A stretch of 64,000 nucleotides of DNA from Rosa chinensis (lineage: Eukaryota > Streptophyta > Magnoliopsida > Rosales > Rosaceae), in contig NC_037090.1 in NCBI RefSeq assembly GCF_002994745.2, positions 32,718,501 through 32,782,500 of the forward strand, given 5' to 3'. Below the pieces are notes generated by a model that did not search any database, was not told the origin of the DNA, and saw nothing but the letters and a program-made list of their open reading frames with translations. The position numbers were made by a program, and so were the translations under genes. This document shows positions 42,709 to 53,966 of this stretch, piece after piece (the stretch's first letter is position 1; every line of letters starts with the position of its first letter).

Positions 42709-43055
42709 CGGATGCTCTAATCTTAGGCGGATGACGGGCTACGATTGGTTGAGGGAATCGGATGCTCTAAGCCTCTAATCTTAGGCAGGTGACGGGCTAC
42801 GATTGGTTGAGGGAATCAGATGCTCTAATCTTAGGCAGGTGACGGGTTACGATTCGTTGAGTGAATCGGATGCTCTAATCTTAGGCGGATGATGGGCTAC
42901 GATTGGTTGAGCGTATCGGATGTTCTAATCTTAGGCAGATGACGGGCTACGATTGGTTGAGCGTATCGGATGCCATAACCCTGGGCGGGTGACGGGCTAA
43001 CGATTGAGGCGAGTGTATCGGATGCCATAACCTTAGGCGGTGACGGGCTATGATT
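42709..43055 (+). repeat. Seven ~50-bp tandem repeats inside the solo LTR
   Basis: Units begin GAATCGGATGCTCTAATC or GTATCGGATGCC and contain TTAGGCGGATGACGGGCTACG followed by a TTGGTTGAG end. Units start near 42,709, 42,758, 42,815, 42,865, 42,913, 42,961 and 43,013. Divergence rises toward the right. Confidence 0.9.
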
Positions 43056-43193
43056 GAGGTAACGATGTCGAGTTTTGAAACGAGATATTTGTGAGATGGT
43101 GTATTCAGATTTGCAGGGTGAAGTCTTGGTTTTAGCTTGAGTTATTGATTTCTTTAATTAATTTCCTTTTTCATTTCTATTGTTTTCTTTAAA

Positions 43194-43420
43194 TGTAATC
43201 TCCAGAACTAAGTTATATGCTGGGATTACTTCCTTTTGAATTATTTGTTTTTATGTAATCTCCTAAACTAAGTTATATGCAGGGATTACCGCTTTTTGTA
43301 TTGTTTGTTTTAATGTAAATTCCTAAAACTAAACTCTATGCAGGGATTTATATGATTTCTTTTGTTTGTTTTTCATGTGATCTCCTGAACTAAATTTCTA
43401 TGCAGGGATTACTGATTTTG
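43194..43420 (+). repeat. Four ~61-bp tandem repeats inside the solo LTR
   Basis: Units share TGTAATCTCCTAAACTAAG and TATGCAGGGATTAC separated by T-rich spacers. A short GATAT microsatellite follows at 43,546-43,566. Confidence 0.85.
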
Positions 43421-44254
43421 CTTAATTCTTATTGTGGGTACAGTTGTGGGTTGTGATATGTAGTGATTGGGAAATGAGTTGTGAGGTTATCATTTTGACA
43501 AATGCTTTATGTTGAAGGGAAGTGAGTGTGATTTGTCGTTGTGATGATATGATATGATATGATATGAACTTGATGTTTGGTTGTGTTTTGTGGAATTAAA
43601 TATTGTTGCTTTAATTATCTCACGAGTTGAGAAATTATAAGCATGAGTGACGTGAGTCACTTTAATTGTGTTTACTCATGCGGGCTGAAAAGCTTACCGG
43701 GTTTGTTTTGTTCATTCCCGGTGCACTATTCTATGGTGTATAGGGGTTTTTGTGCAGGTTTGATTATCGAGTGATCATTATCAAAGCTGAGGTGTACTTT
43801 CGATGGCATAGACGTGGAAGGGTGCTCTTAGTTTTAAGTCTTCCGCTGGGTAGTGAGTTGTGGTGGGTGTGTTTACTTATTGAATTGTCATTCAGTTTGA
43901 TTTGTAAACTATCTGTAATGTAACATGTGACACTAAAGAACGAGTCGGTATTGACATTGTGAGTTCAGTTTGTTTGTTACTTAGTTTAAATGAAAAAATT
44001 TCTATATGTGTTTTCTTGTGTTTGTTCTCGCGTTTCGGATTTGAATTTTCTTTATTCAAAATTCGGGGGGTGACAAAAAGAATAAAGTTTCGGTATGAAG
44101 AGGAGGGTTCTTGTAGCCAACTTAAGAGAAGAATATCTAATTCCTTCTTAGTCTTTCTGTAAAGCTCAGGGAAATACTAATGGAATCTGGCTTTATATAT
44201 GTATGAAACATCATGTGATTCCGTCCTAAATATTATCAATGTGACTAAATACTT

Positions 44255-45345
44255 GATGATTGAAGTGGACATACAACATCCAGCGGTGCATTTGAAAAAA
44301 AATCTAGTTCGTCCCTCATTTTGCTCATGAAGGGTAACAAGCCTAATAAACAAGTTATACATTACTAGGCATATAAGGATTATGTGCGATCGAAAAATTC
44401 TGAAACGAAAATCGATCATTGCGAAAATTGCCATATGTTTATACAACAGTGATAGGTATTGTGTAAAAAAATTAGGCTGATCCGCAGTGAATAAGGCACT
44501 CGACGAAGCGGTCAACGCTTTGCACAAGCAAACTTCCATAAGAGAGCAGGCACAATCCGCAGACAAACATCCTGGAATTTTTACATCCGTAAGTAGACCC
44601 CCTACCCACGACAGTGTAGGAGCTGAAAGATAAAAAAAAATGAATTGCCAAGGACTTGTTACGAGCATATTTATTTTATGTTCTATTTAGGGTATCGAGT
44701 TAACCTGGTAGATCGAGGTCCAACCGAAGGCGGAAATCGCCGAAATTTCTACCACTATCATATATTCGTATGCAGACAACATTTGACGGTGCATTTTAAT
44801 ACATTCCATTTCTTCCCCCATTTAGCTCATGGAGGGTGACAAGCTTTATAAATAAGTCATACTACATTACTAGGCATATAAGGATTATGTGCGATCCAAA
44901 AATTCTAAAATGGAAATCGATCAATCCAAAAATTTCCATATGTTTATACAACAGTGATAGGTATTGTGTAAAAAAATTAGGCCGATCTGCCGTGAATAAG
45001 GCACCCAACGGAGCAGTCAACGCTTTGCACAAGCAAACTTCCCTAAGGGGAGTGGCACCATGCCAGGACAAACGTTCCGGAATTTTGACATCCGTAAGTA
45101 GACCCCCTACGCACGAGAGTGTGGGAGCTGAAAGATCGAAAAAAGTGAATTGCCAAGGACCGTTTACGAGCATATTTGTTTTATGTTCTATTTAGGGTAT
45201 CGACTTGACCAGGCAGATCGGGGCCCAACCAAAGACGGAAATCGCTGAAATTTCTACCACTACCATATATTCGTATGCGGACAACATCCAATGATGCATT
45301 TTTTAAAATTCCATTTCCTCCCCCATTTTGCTCATGGAGGGTTTT
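44255..45345 (+). repeat. ~505-bp tandem repeat, two units and a partial third
   Basis: Landmarks recur at about 505-bp spacing: GACAACATCCA-like (about 44,273, 44,778, 45,282), ACTAGGCATATAAGGATTATG (44,365 and 44,870), TTTGCACAAGCAAACTTCC and AAGTAGACCCCCTAC. The minus-strand frames 44,668-44,177 and 45,173-44,862 are simply the two units read in reverse and encode similar 100-residue text without a known domain. A small related fragment (TGTGCGATCCAAAAAATTTC) lies at 49,236-49,290. Confidence 0.8.
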
Positions 45346-45363
45346 AGTTTTGAATAACCCTAA

Positions 45364-46483
45364 TAAACAAATGGATTAATTTCAGTTTACCCCCCTTGAG
45401 GTTTGGGGGTGTCATCATTTCACCCTCTCTACTTTCAATTTTGAATTTTTACCCCCAAACTTTCCAATTTCAATCAGCCGTGTCCAATTTCTACTATTCC
45501 GTACAAATTGGACGTAAAGTTTGACCCTTGAGGGCTAAAATGGTCATTTCAACATAAAAAAATTAATTTTTTTTTCTTTTTCTGTTTTTTTGTTTTTGTT
45601 TTTTTTTGTTTTTTCTGTTTCTTCGTTTATTATTATTATTTATTTTGTCTTCAACCTATACACCACAAGTTATAATAAGTTTATAAAAACAAAAAAAATA
45701 CTCTATGTGGTTGAAAGTCGCTCGCTGGTCTACGATATTTGTGATATATCTCCGATAAAGTGAAGAATTTTAGGATATATCCCCAATAAAGTGAAGAAAT
45801 ATTTGTAAAAAATAATTTTACACTTTATCTGTAAATAAATATATGTATATCCCCAATAAAGTGAAAAAATATCTGTGTAAAATCATTTTTGGCCTACGAT
45901 ATTTGTGATATATGTCTAATAAAGTGAATAATTTTATGATATATCCCCAATAAAGTGAAGAAATATTTGTGTAAAATCATTTTTTACAGATATTTATTTA
46001 CAGATAAAGTGTAAAATTATTTTTTATAGATATTTCTTCACTTTATTGGGGATATATCCTAAAATTCTTCACTTTATCAGAGATATATCACAAATATCGT
46101 AGACCAGTGAGTGGCTTTCAACTATCCAGAGTTTTTTTTTGTTTTTATAAACCTATTATAACTTGTGGTGTATAAGTTGAAGACAAATTTTTTTTTTTTA
46201 AAAGAAGAAACAGAAAAGAAAAAAAAACAAAAAAACAAAAAGAAAAAAAAATTAATTTTAATTTTTATTATTATTATTTTTTAAATTTTTTTATGTTGAA
46301 ATGACCATTTTAGCTCTCAACGGTCAGACTTAACGTCCAATTTGGACGGAATAGTAGAAATTAGACATGGCTGATTGAAATTGGAAAGTTTGGGGGGTAA
46401 AAATTCAAAATTGAAAGTAGAGGGAGTGAAATGATGACACCTCCAAACCTCAGAGGGTAAACTGAAATTAATCCTAAACAAAT
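45364..46483. mobile_element. Foldback Mutator-like MITE, 1,102 bp, 9-bp target duplication
   Basis: The element 45,373-46,474 starts GGATTAATTTCAGTTTACCC and ends with its reverse complement, GGGTAAACTGAAATTAATCC. Nearly its whole length is an inverted repeat of two arms of about 530 bp. Shared landmarks in opposite orientation include AAATGGTCATTTCAACAT, ACTTTATTGGGGATATATCC and CGTAGACCAG. The flanks are identical 9-mers TAAACAAAT (45,364-45,372 and 46,475-46,483), the duplication size of Mutator-like elements. It encodes nothing. The long hairpin could produce double-stranded RNA if transcribed. Confidence 0.95.
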
Positions 46484-49330
46484 TATATTTAAATTGCTGA
46501 AAAGGTTTGAGATGTACCATGTCTTTATTTATAGTTTTGTTAATTTATATCGTTAGTAGTAAATTGGTATGACATGAATAAATTATCAAATTTCTATTCG
46601 ATTGTGGACTCAAACCGTGCATTATTTAACAGTAATTAATGAATTAAATAAAAAAGTTGATATTAATTTCTAAAAAAAAAAAAAAAATTGTTAAAACGGC
46701 GGCGTTTTTCAATTTTCAAGGAAAGAACCCTCCACCGGACCAATTTTACCTTTATGTCCACTAGTATTTATAGAAACTCAACACAATCTCTCTCTCTTCC
46801 TCGGCCGCACACCTAATTCTCTCCTCTCTCCTCTCCCCTTCTCTCTGCCATCATTTCCGGCCACCAATTCAAAACATGCCACCGCCAATCTATTTTGGAC
46901 CCGATTCCGATCAAAACCCAAGAAGATCACTACCATCCACGCCGCCAGCCTCATCACGCGACCATCAAAGTCGCGACGGCGCTGCTCCCTAGCTCTCATC
47001 AAGTTTCGGCCATTTCCTCAACATCAGCGTGCTCAGGGCAAGCCGGACATCAAAATCCAGAAGCCTCGCCGCAGGCCGTACCTCGAAGGACCCCGCACGT
47101 TCCATCCCCGGAATCCTAGACCCTGGGTTTCTCCGGTCTTCCTTCTCCAAATCGAATCGAGCTCCAATACCTCCAAGAATGGAGTCAGTGCCTCTCCTTT
47201 TATCAAAACCAAGGGCCTGACTTCTGATTTCAACCAAAGCCGCGGCCGGATTATCCTATTCGTTCTGGTAACCCATTCTCCCTAGCCTCTCATTCGTTAA
47301 CAGGCTGAGTTTCAATTTCACTCTGATGTTCAGTTCTTTTGATTGTTGTTCTTGAATTTCGCACTTGGGAGGAAACAGGGGAAATTGAAATGTAAAGGGG
47401 AGCTTATGGTCTTGATTTCGATTGATTTTTAAAGGGATGATGAGGAACTAAGGAGGATTGCATGAAGTAGCAGATCATTAAGACTATTGTCTCGGTAGAA
47501 ATGGTACAAGGTAAGAATTCCAAGCCTTTGAGTTGTGAATGTGTTTCTGTTGGGATATTGAGATTAATTAAATATGTAATTTTGTGGTGGAGATGAATAT
47601 ATGGAATTGATATATAAAAGCATTAGATTGACTGAATTTGGGATGTCTATGAATTTTATTAATACGGAATTGAAATGCTTCTGCAATTTGTTTCGGGTTT
47701 ACAGTAGTTGAACTAAAATTTGCAGTCTTTCTTTATGTTTAAGTATCTGCAAAGGGAATTGACAGAGAAGAAGATGGGTATTCCTAATTCAGTAGCGATC
47801 AAGCAGTTTCAATTGACAATGGAGGAAGGTAGAGTTTGAACAACCCATTTCAAATATGTAAATGGATCATCCTTTTGTTTGATCTGAAATTTGATCTCTG
47901 TTTTTTGTTCGTCTTTTTTGGCTTTTTAACTTTACAGTTGATGAGCTACTGAAGAACACATTTGAGGTTAGACCCTATTTCTCTTTCACGTTTGCTCGAT
48001 CTGGGCTCTTAAAGTTTTGAACTTTTGTGATATGCAGCACCAGATAATGAAACCCTTTACTCTACTCATTACAGTTTAATCATTTAGCTTTTCTTTTCTT
48101 TTGGAAATTACTTACTGCTGAATTTTAAATCAGTTTTATGGACTTGATCTGGGTCTCTGATGTATTGCATTTTGGGCTTTTCCTCATATTTTGGGTTGTT
48201 AGATTGATTAGCATGAAGTTCATCTTCTATGTTTTGAAGAGACTTGCTGTATTTATGAATTAATACTCGATCAATTTTCTGGCACTCTTCCTTCTGACTT
48301 GGTTATCTGGTCAACTTGCGGACCTTGTAAGCCATCAAATCCTCCTTTTTTCAGAGTCTCTTCTATGGATAAATACATGCTGCATGTTGTTAATGCAAAA
48401 ACTTGTTCTATTTTCAGGCTTTGTAGGAAGTGCAATGAAACATTCAGAAGACTGGAGGGGAAATATCAGAAATGCTCAAGCTTCAATCAAATGTTGTACG
48501 AGCACTTAAATGCAGCTCAAGATGTAATTTCTACTTTCTGAATTTATATGAAACGATCAAAACCCTAGTATTTTTTTTTCCAAAAGGTGTAGAATCAAAT
48601 GACATTAACTTTGAAGCATGGATGGTTGAAATGAAAGGCATAACCTATCACAACAGCAAACATGGTAATCAGACTACAGTTAAAAACTATAGTTTGATTC
48701 ATTTGTTGGCCTAGAGCGGTCACGTTTCTGAATTTATTATGTGTTTGACTCTAAACAAAACCCCCAATTCCAAATTTCGGTTGTTTAAGTTGTTTTATTG
48801 TTGTTCTACTCTGATTGTAAAGAATTGCTCTTGGGCTTCACATATGATAGTCGCCATAATTCTGTCTTAATTCTAGGTTTGCCATGTTGTGGTGTACACT
48901 CCTGTGATGTATATTCTGAGTTAAATATCGACAATTGCGTGGTGCTACAGATAAACATTGTTATGTTTTTAATGTACAAGCTTGTTTATCTCGTGAGGAG
49001 GAAGATTGGGAGATCCGTGTTTTTGTCTCTGTCTCATAAAATCATAATTAACTTGGCAAACAATTGAGAGTTTTGGTATGGTTATATCAGCTAGGGTTCT
49101 CAGGGTTCCAGAAAAGGTCAAAGGTAATTGGTTTAGGTATCCATTTATCAATGCACAGGATGCTATCCTTAATTGGCCAAGGATTCATCAAAATGAAGAG
49201 GAACTTGGGGCACAAAGAGGAATACGAATACAAGAATGTGCGATCCAAAAAATTTCAAAATGGAAATCAATCAATCCGACGATGCCCATAATTCAAAAAG
49301 GGATAAATGGTGCAACCATACAAAAATAGT
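46484..49330 (+). other. Possible fragmentary plus-strand gene, not recognised
   Basis: A TATTTATAG box near 46,765 precedes a CT-rich leader and GC-richer sequence to 47,270. Several exon-like blocks with good borders follow on the plus strand: ATGGTACAAG|GTAAG at 47,502-47,511; CAG|...LQRELTEKKMGIPNSVAIKQ to GGAAG|GTAGAG at about 47,727-47,829; ACAG|TTGATGAGCTACTG to TTTGAG|GTTAGA at about 47,939-47,966, which joins in phase (EEVDELLKNTFE). Beyond this I cannot follow a consistent reading and I do not recognise the protein. It may be an expressed non-conserved gene or a pseudogene. Confidence 0.3.
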
Positions 49331-51337
49331 CTGTACATATATATACACAAGTAGGGATCTCAGAGCTTATAATGCTGCTCAACAACCACACTAGTTGTAC
49401 AAATTTTGGTTCAGCAAGAAACTATAGTGAGGAAGTGTAAATACACAAAATCCAGTGTTATGCAGCAACTCCGACCTTGTTTTGATGACAACAGTATAAG
49501 CAAGCAGTACAATAGTTTTCCTTTGGACTCACAACCACAACAGCCTTCGTAAATCTCCTTACTCAAGTGTGTGATGCCAAGCACTATCCTTTTCAAGGAC
49601 ATAGAACATGGATCAAGAATTTATGAATCCTAACAACTTATACAGGTTTAACAAATAGAATAGTGATAGCAGAAAGCCTTTGTAATCTCAGTCTCAAAAA
49701 TTTCATTTCAGAAGCGCTAAACATAAATATAAAATGCAGTACTGAATTAAACTCAGTAATCAAGGTTATCAGACAAAACATATCAGAATGAAACAAAAAG
49801 GGCTAACTATTGGTACCCACAAAAAAGGGAAGCGATACATAGAAACAACCCAAAATCAGACTTGATGATCAAGATTCAAACTTGATTGAACTACTCACCA
49901 CCCACAAAGGCAAAGCAGCAATCTTTTGTGAGACTATAAGCCAAAGCAATCCACATCCAAGAAAATTGAGCACTGTTCCAATGGTCAAAAGCCCCCACAT
50001 TATGATGTAGTTACCATGGAAGAGGCACTTACATATTGTGTTCCAAACAGATTAGCAGATCGTTGTTCTTCTTTTGTTTCAGTTGTCGAAAACAGTGTGA
50101 CATGCTTGGTACCACCGACCGTTATATGTTACTTTGGAGATTAAAGCCCTGCAGCAGATATATTTGGGATGTAAACAATGTTAGATGGTTAATTTGTTAT
50201 GTTTCAATATGTTATGCACATGAAAGCCACCCAAAACCAAAAAACAAAAACATGGAATATATTAGGAAAGCTACCAACTCTTACTGAATCATATTGAATG
50301 CCATAGACTGACAGAACAAAGCATACTTGATCTGGATCGCATGCCATATAGTACCTAAATAAGACAAAGAAAGGATTAAAAATGTTGGAGGGGGGAAAAA
50401 AAAACTAAAACACACACAGCAACTTCAGAATCACTTCAATTTAAAAACATGAAATTCTACATATTAGCAACAAAAAATGCTAGTGCAGCATAGGCTTGTA
50501 CATAACTTTACAAAGATAAGCACTCAAGTGCATTATGGAACCTAAAGGAGTTAACTCTACGGAGATGAAGTTGGCAAGAATGCTGAAAGTTCAGTCTGTA
50601 TCCATGCAAAGTCTCAAACATATAATACTGGTTATGTGTTATAGTCATCAAGACAGGTGTGTGGCAACATGTGTGTGTGTAGAATTTCATTCAGTTAACA
50701 AACACTTAAATCCTAATTGCCTAAAGATTTAAAACTAATAGATTTAAAACTAATGGCAGTATGGCAACCATTAATGGTGAAGCTGATTAGCTAATTCAAA
50801 GCTAGGTTCTTCATTTTAAAATATGTCATTCAATGAATGAAGTTGGCATGAACCAGTCGTCCGATCCCCGATCAAACAAGTAAGCAGCCGATATGTCAAC
50901 AATCTGCGTGTGGTCCTTCAACATTAAATTAATCTGACTTTTTATAAAAAATTGGTCTCACATAAGATGAATGAGGTCTGATATGTAGTTTCCTACCTCA
51001 CAGGTCAGACATTGCATTGGGGACAAGCTCCTCATGTCCCATCGAGAAACAGACCATTCCTCGTGCCTCGCAACTTCATTGCTGGCGTTCAACGAAATTA
51101 TATGCCAAGATTGTCATTAAACAGTACAACTAATGGTTATCCTATTTACAAAAAACTGCAGATTATCAGTATACTTCCGGAAATTAAATGCATGCAGTGC
51201 GATATATCAACAAGTTCTATCTATGCAATGCATATGGTTTTGAGCCATGTTCGATCCATATTATTATATTTTTATATCAAATTCTAATACCGTTGTGTGA
51301 ATATAACCAGAGGATATAAACTTTGTAGCCTTTTTAC
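49331..51337. other. Spacer with one membrane-segment exon-like frame on the minus strand
   Basis: At 50,027-49,869 the minus strand reads LFHGNYIIMWGLLTIGTVLN then FLGCGLLWLIVSQKIAALPL, a hydrophobic segment, ending at a stop (KFES). It looks like the last exon of a membrane-protein gene, but no matching upstream exons were identified. The remainder is AT-rich and unassigned. A plus-strand frame at 51,012-51,287 has no domain. Confidence 0.25.
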
Positions 51338-53021
51338 CTCCCAACACTGTCGTTGGCGGTAACCTTCTTGCTGAATAGATAGGTCAGTAGGTATGAGTCG
51401 CTGTGCGATATCTCAGACACCGCCGGGAAACTCCCTGCCTCATCTTCTTCCATGTCAATGCTGTCACATCCATATGCATCCTTGTCAGTGGACATGACCT
51501 GTGAATGTTATATTCAAAATTAAATCAGCAGTTCCGATAATAATGCAACCATCACACAAAGCAAATAACACCATCCAAATAAATCCAAAAATGTGGCTGT
51601 AAATTTATACTATATAGGAGACAACTTACAATGATAGATTTGTTATGAGGCATCTCATCGTCATGTTGCTCAGCTTCTGTGCCTTGGTGCTCTTCATTGA
51701 TAAAAAGACCATCGTTCCCAAAATTACCACCGTAAGTGTAGGACTTGTCTTCAAACACTTGCTTGATTGCTTCAGCAACAATGCCGCCGAGACCGTTGGC
51801 CTTAAGTTGCCCAACCGTGGATTCTAGTGTCAGAATTGCTCTCCTCAATCGACCCATGTCTGGCTCCAACCGACTAATCGTTAACTTCAAACTCTCTATA
51901 TCCCCTTTCACAACACCAACATCAGACCTCACTTCTGATAAATCGTCTACTACAGTTGTCTTAATCCCTGTGCTGGGATCAACTGATCCAGTCCCTGAAA
52001 GTACATTTCCCCTGAAATACTTCTTTGTTACACGCACATTCTCGCTTTTAAATCCGCCCTCGCTCTCCACTTTTTCATAAACTCTCTTCAAGTCATCTCT
52101 GCTCCACGTCATCACTGGTTTCCCAATCTTTGGATATATACAGATACCGTTGCCAACAACGTCCAGGTAGAACAATTGAAGGAACATAATACAACCTCCT
52201 GCCAAACCAGTCCGCGTGGCCTGGAATGATGACAACCCTTCAACAAGCTTGGCGAATGCAAACTTTGCCCAGTTTTTTGAACCCAGGGCATTAGGATCCT
52301 TAAGTGGTATAAGGTATCTTGGATCAACTTCGATTCCCGTAACTGGGATTAACAGAGTTGCAAGGGCATACAAAGCAAAGCTGACCTTAAAAGTGTCGTC
52401 GGTACTTTCAGATTCAATCAACAACCTCCTCAGACCATGTATGGTTATCTCCTTCTCCTTCCTTGAAAGCTTGCTCTTCAGCCCCAGTATATCAGGGTCC
52501 TCGGTGCTTCCTTCAAGATTCACATCGCACCCTCTATCCATGACGCCCATAATGTGCCAAAGTCTTCATGTGTGATTGTCAGGTTCCTTCCGTGTATCAT
52601 GATGCATGAGTTCCCAACATCAAAATTTTCAACCAGCATTTGGCACAGTGGGAGGTTCACTTTGCCACAACGAAATCGGTGCAGTGACCGAAACCCAATT
52701 TCATATGTCGCAGCTACCTTTTCATTTGACAGGGAAGACATAGTTCTTCTGAAGTGTTTTCCTCGACACGCTGTTTTGATTGTAACCTCGAGGTCTGATT
52801 CGTCATTAACATCGGACAATGTCTTGCAATCATCATCAGTTGTCAGACTGGCCACTTCAACAGCACTCTCGCTGACCTGAAACATGTATTCATGGGTTAC
52901 CAACAGCCTAAAATGTTGTCTCCTATTATAATCTTCAAATTATAAAATTACATGACATGAAATAATGCACCTGATTTTCTTCCCTATAAATTATGTTCTT
53001 CAGCTTCGCTACGTCTTCCAT
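51338..53021 (-). pseudogene. Plant transposon-associated type protein gene, 1-bp frameshift
   Basis: Exons 53,021-52,971 (MEDVAKLKNIIYREENQ), 52,876-51,630 and 51,498-51,338 join with good GT..AG borders. The large exon is 1,247 nt, one short of the 1,248 its borders require. The reading changes frame at about 52,545, between ITHEDFGT and IMGVMDRGCD, so a single base has been lost. Features: RCGKVNLPLCQMLVENFD, IHGRNLTIT, KVSFALYALATLL, NWAKFAFAKLVEGL, GGCIMFLQLFYLDVVG. This pattern I associate with large plant families related to Ulp1-protease-bearing Mutator-like elements (DUF1985/plant-mobile type). A coiled-coil-prone segment follows (SEVRSDVGVVKGDIESLKLT). No protease domain was found downstream. 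The family name is tentative. Confidence 0.55.
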
Positions 53022-53966
53022 TTTGTGGTTCCCTTCTAGTTGCTCAACAGCTGCCTATCTCAATTAACAAGCCCCCTGTAATGCATCCTCCGTTGGGTTC
53101 ATACATGTCTACGAGTAATCATAATAATATTATATAACATTATCCATTTTAGTGCAAATTGTTTACAAACAAGCTACCTTCCACTTCCTAGTTCATAATC
53201 TGGGCATCAATTGTTCCTTGTTTTCTATTATGAACATTATTTTTATAATTACAAATCAATGCAACAGGTAAATTTCAGTCTTTTACCAATCCTCATTCAC
53301 CCTCAATCTATTTCACCCAAACTTAGACAAATCTATTAAACCAACTCATGTACCATCAGGGAAAATAACAATGTTCCATTCATTAGAAGAGTTCATTAGA
53401 AATAGATTATGTACCTTTCTGGGTTATCGAACACAGCGGCTCGGATTCGGTGTGTATCAGGCAGTCTACACCCTGCTGGAGCTATAGGTGTTTGAGATCT
53501 GTATTGAGAGTCTCCCTCTTCGAGTGTCTGCTGTTACCAAAAAAATCTTGGTGCCTCCCTCTTCAACTAAGTAGGACACACTCGGTCAATTGACAATCTT
53601 GCCATTGCCACCTCAGAGGTATGAGCTGCAGTAAAACCTTTTTTACCACCACAGAAAGCTTGTCGTTTTTGAAACCTGGAATCACCCTTTTGCCCTTCCG
53701 TTAACTGACGTGTCGGGCGCAGCCTTCTCTGGGCGTATTCCAGAAATTTCCAGGATTAAGACCCATATGCCATAAACAGAAAGAAAAAGAAAAAGAAGTA
53801 AGAAACGAGAAAAGAAGTAAGAAACGAGATCTTTTAAGTAAGATTATCTTACCAGAAACCAAAAGGTTGGCACTTGAAGCCCACGAAGCCACGAGCTTCT
53901 GACGCACTGTGGGGATTTGACTAATGGCTCCTTAAGTGGAGGATGATGATAACGATGCAGTGTCTT
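53022..53966. other. Spacer upstream of the frameshifted gene
   Basis: AT-rich DNA with no recognised gene. A purine-rich AGAAAGAAAAAGAAAAAGAAG stretch lies at 53,779-53,799, and the segment ends where the NIP30 duplicate begins. Confidence 0.4.

Larger units (their letters stand above)
40993..44080 (+). mobile_element. 3.1-kb solo LTR with 5-bp target duplication
   Basis: The LTR spans 40,998-44,075, starts TGTAAGACCCCGGAAATTCG and ends AATTCGGGGGGTGACA, flanked by AAAAG on both sides (40,993-40,997 and 44,076-44,080). Near 41,290 is a TATAAATATGAG box followed by a leader-like GC-richer stretch. It holds no protein-coding domain. Great LTR length is typical of some Ty3/gypsy lineages, but without internal domains the lineage is open. 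A diverged relative lies at 11,720-12,990. Confidence 0.88.

Noticed and set aside
44177..45173. Two similar minus-strand frames of about 100-160 codons, possible paralogous genes
   Set aside because: They are the two units of the 505-bp tandem repeat read in reverse; no domain or start context.
46778..47237. Several overlapping GC-rich frames on both strands near 47,000
   Set aside because: Frames overlap in all phases with no domain; kept only as a possible leader of an unrecognised gene.
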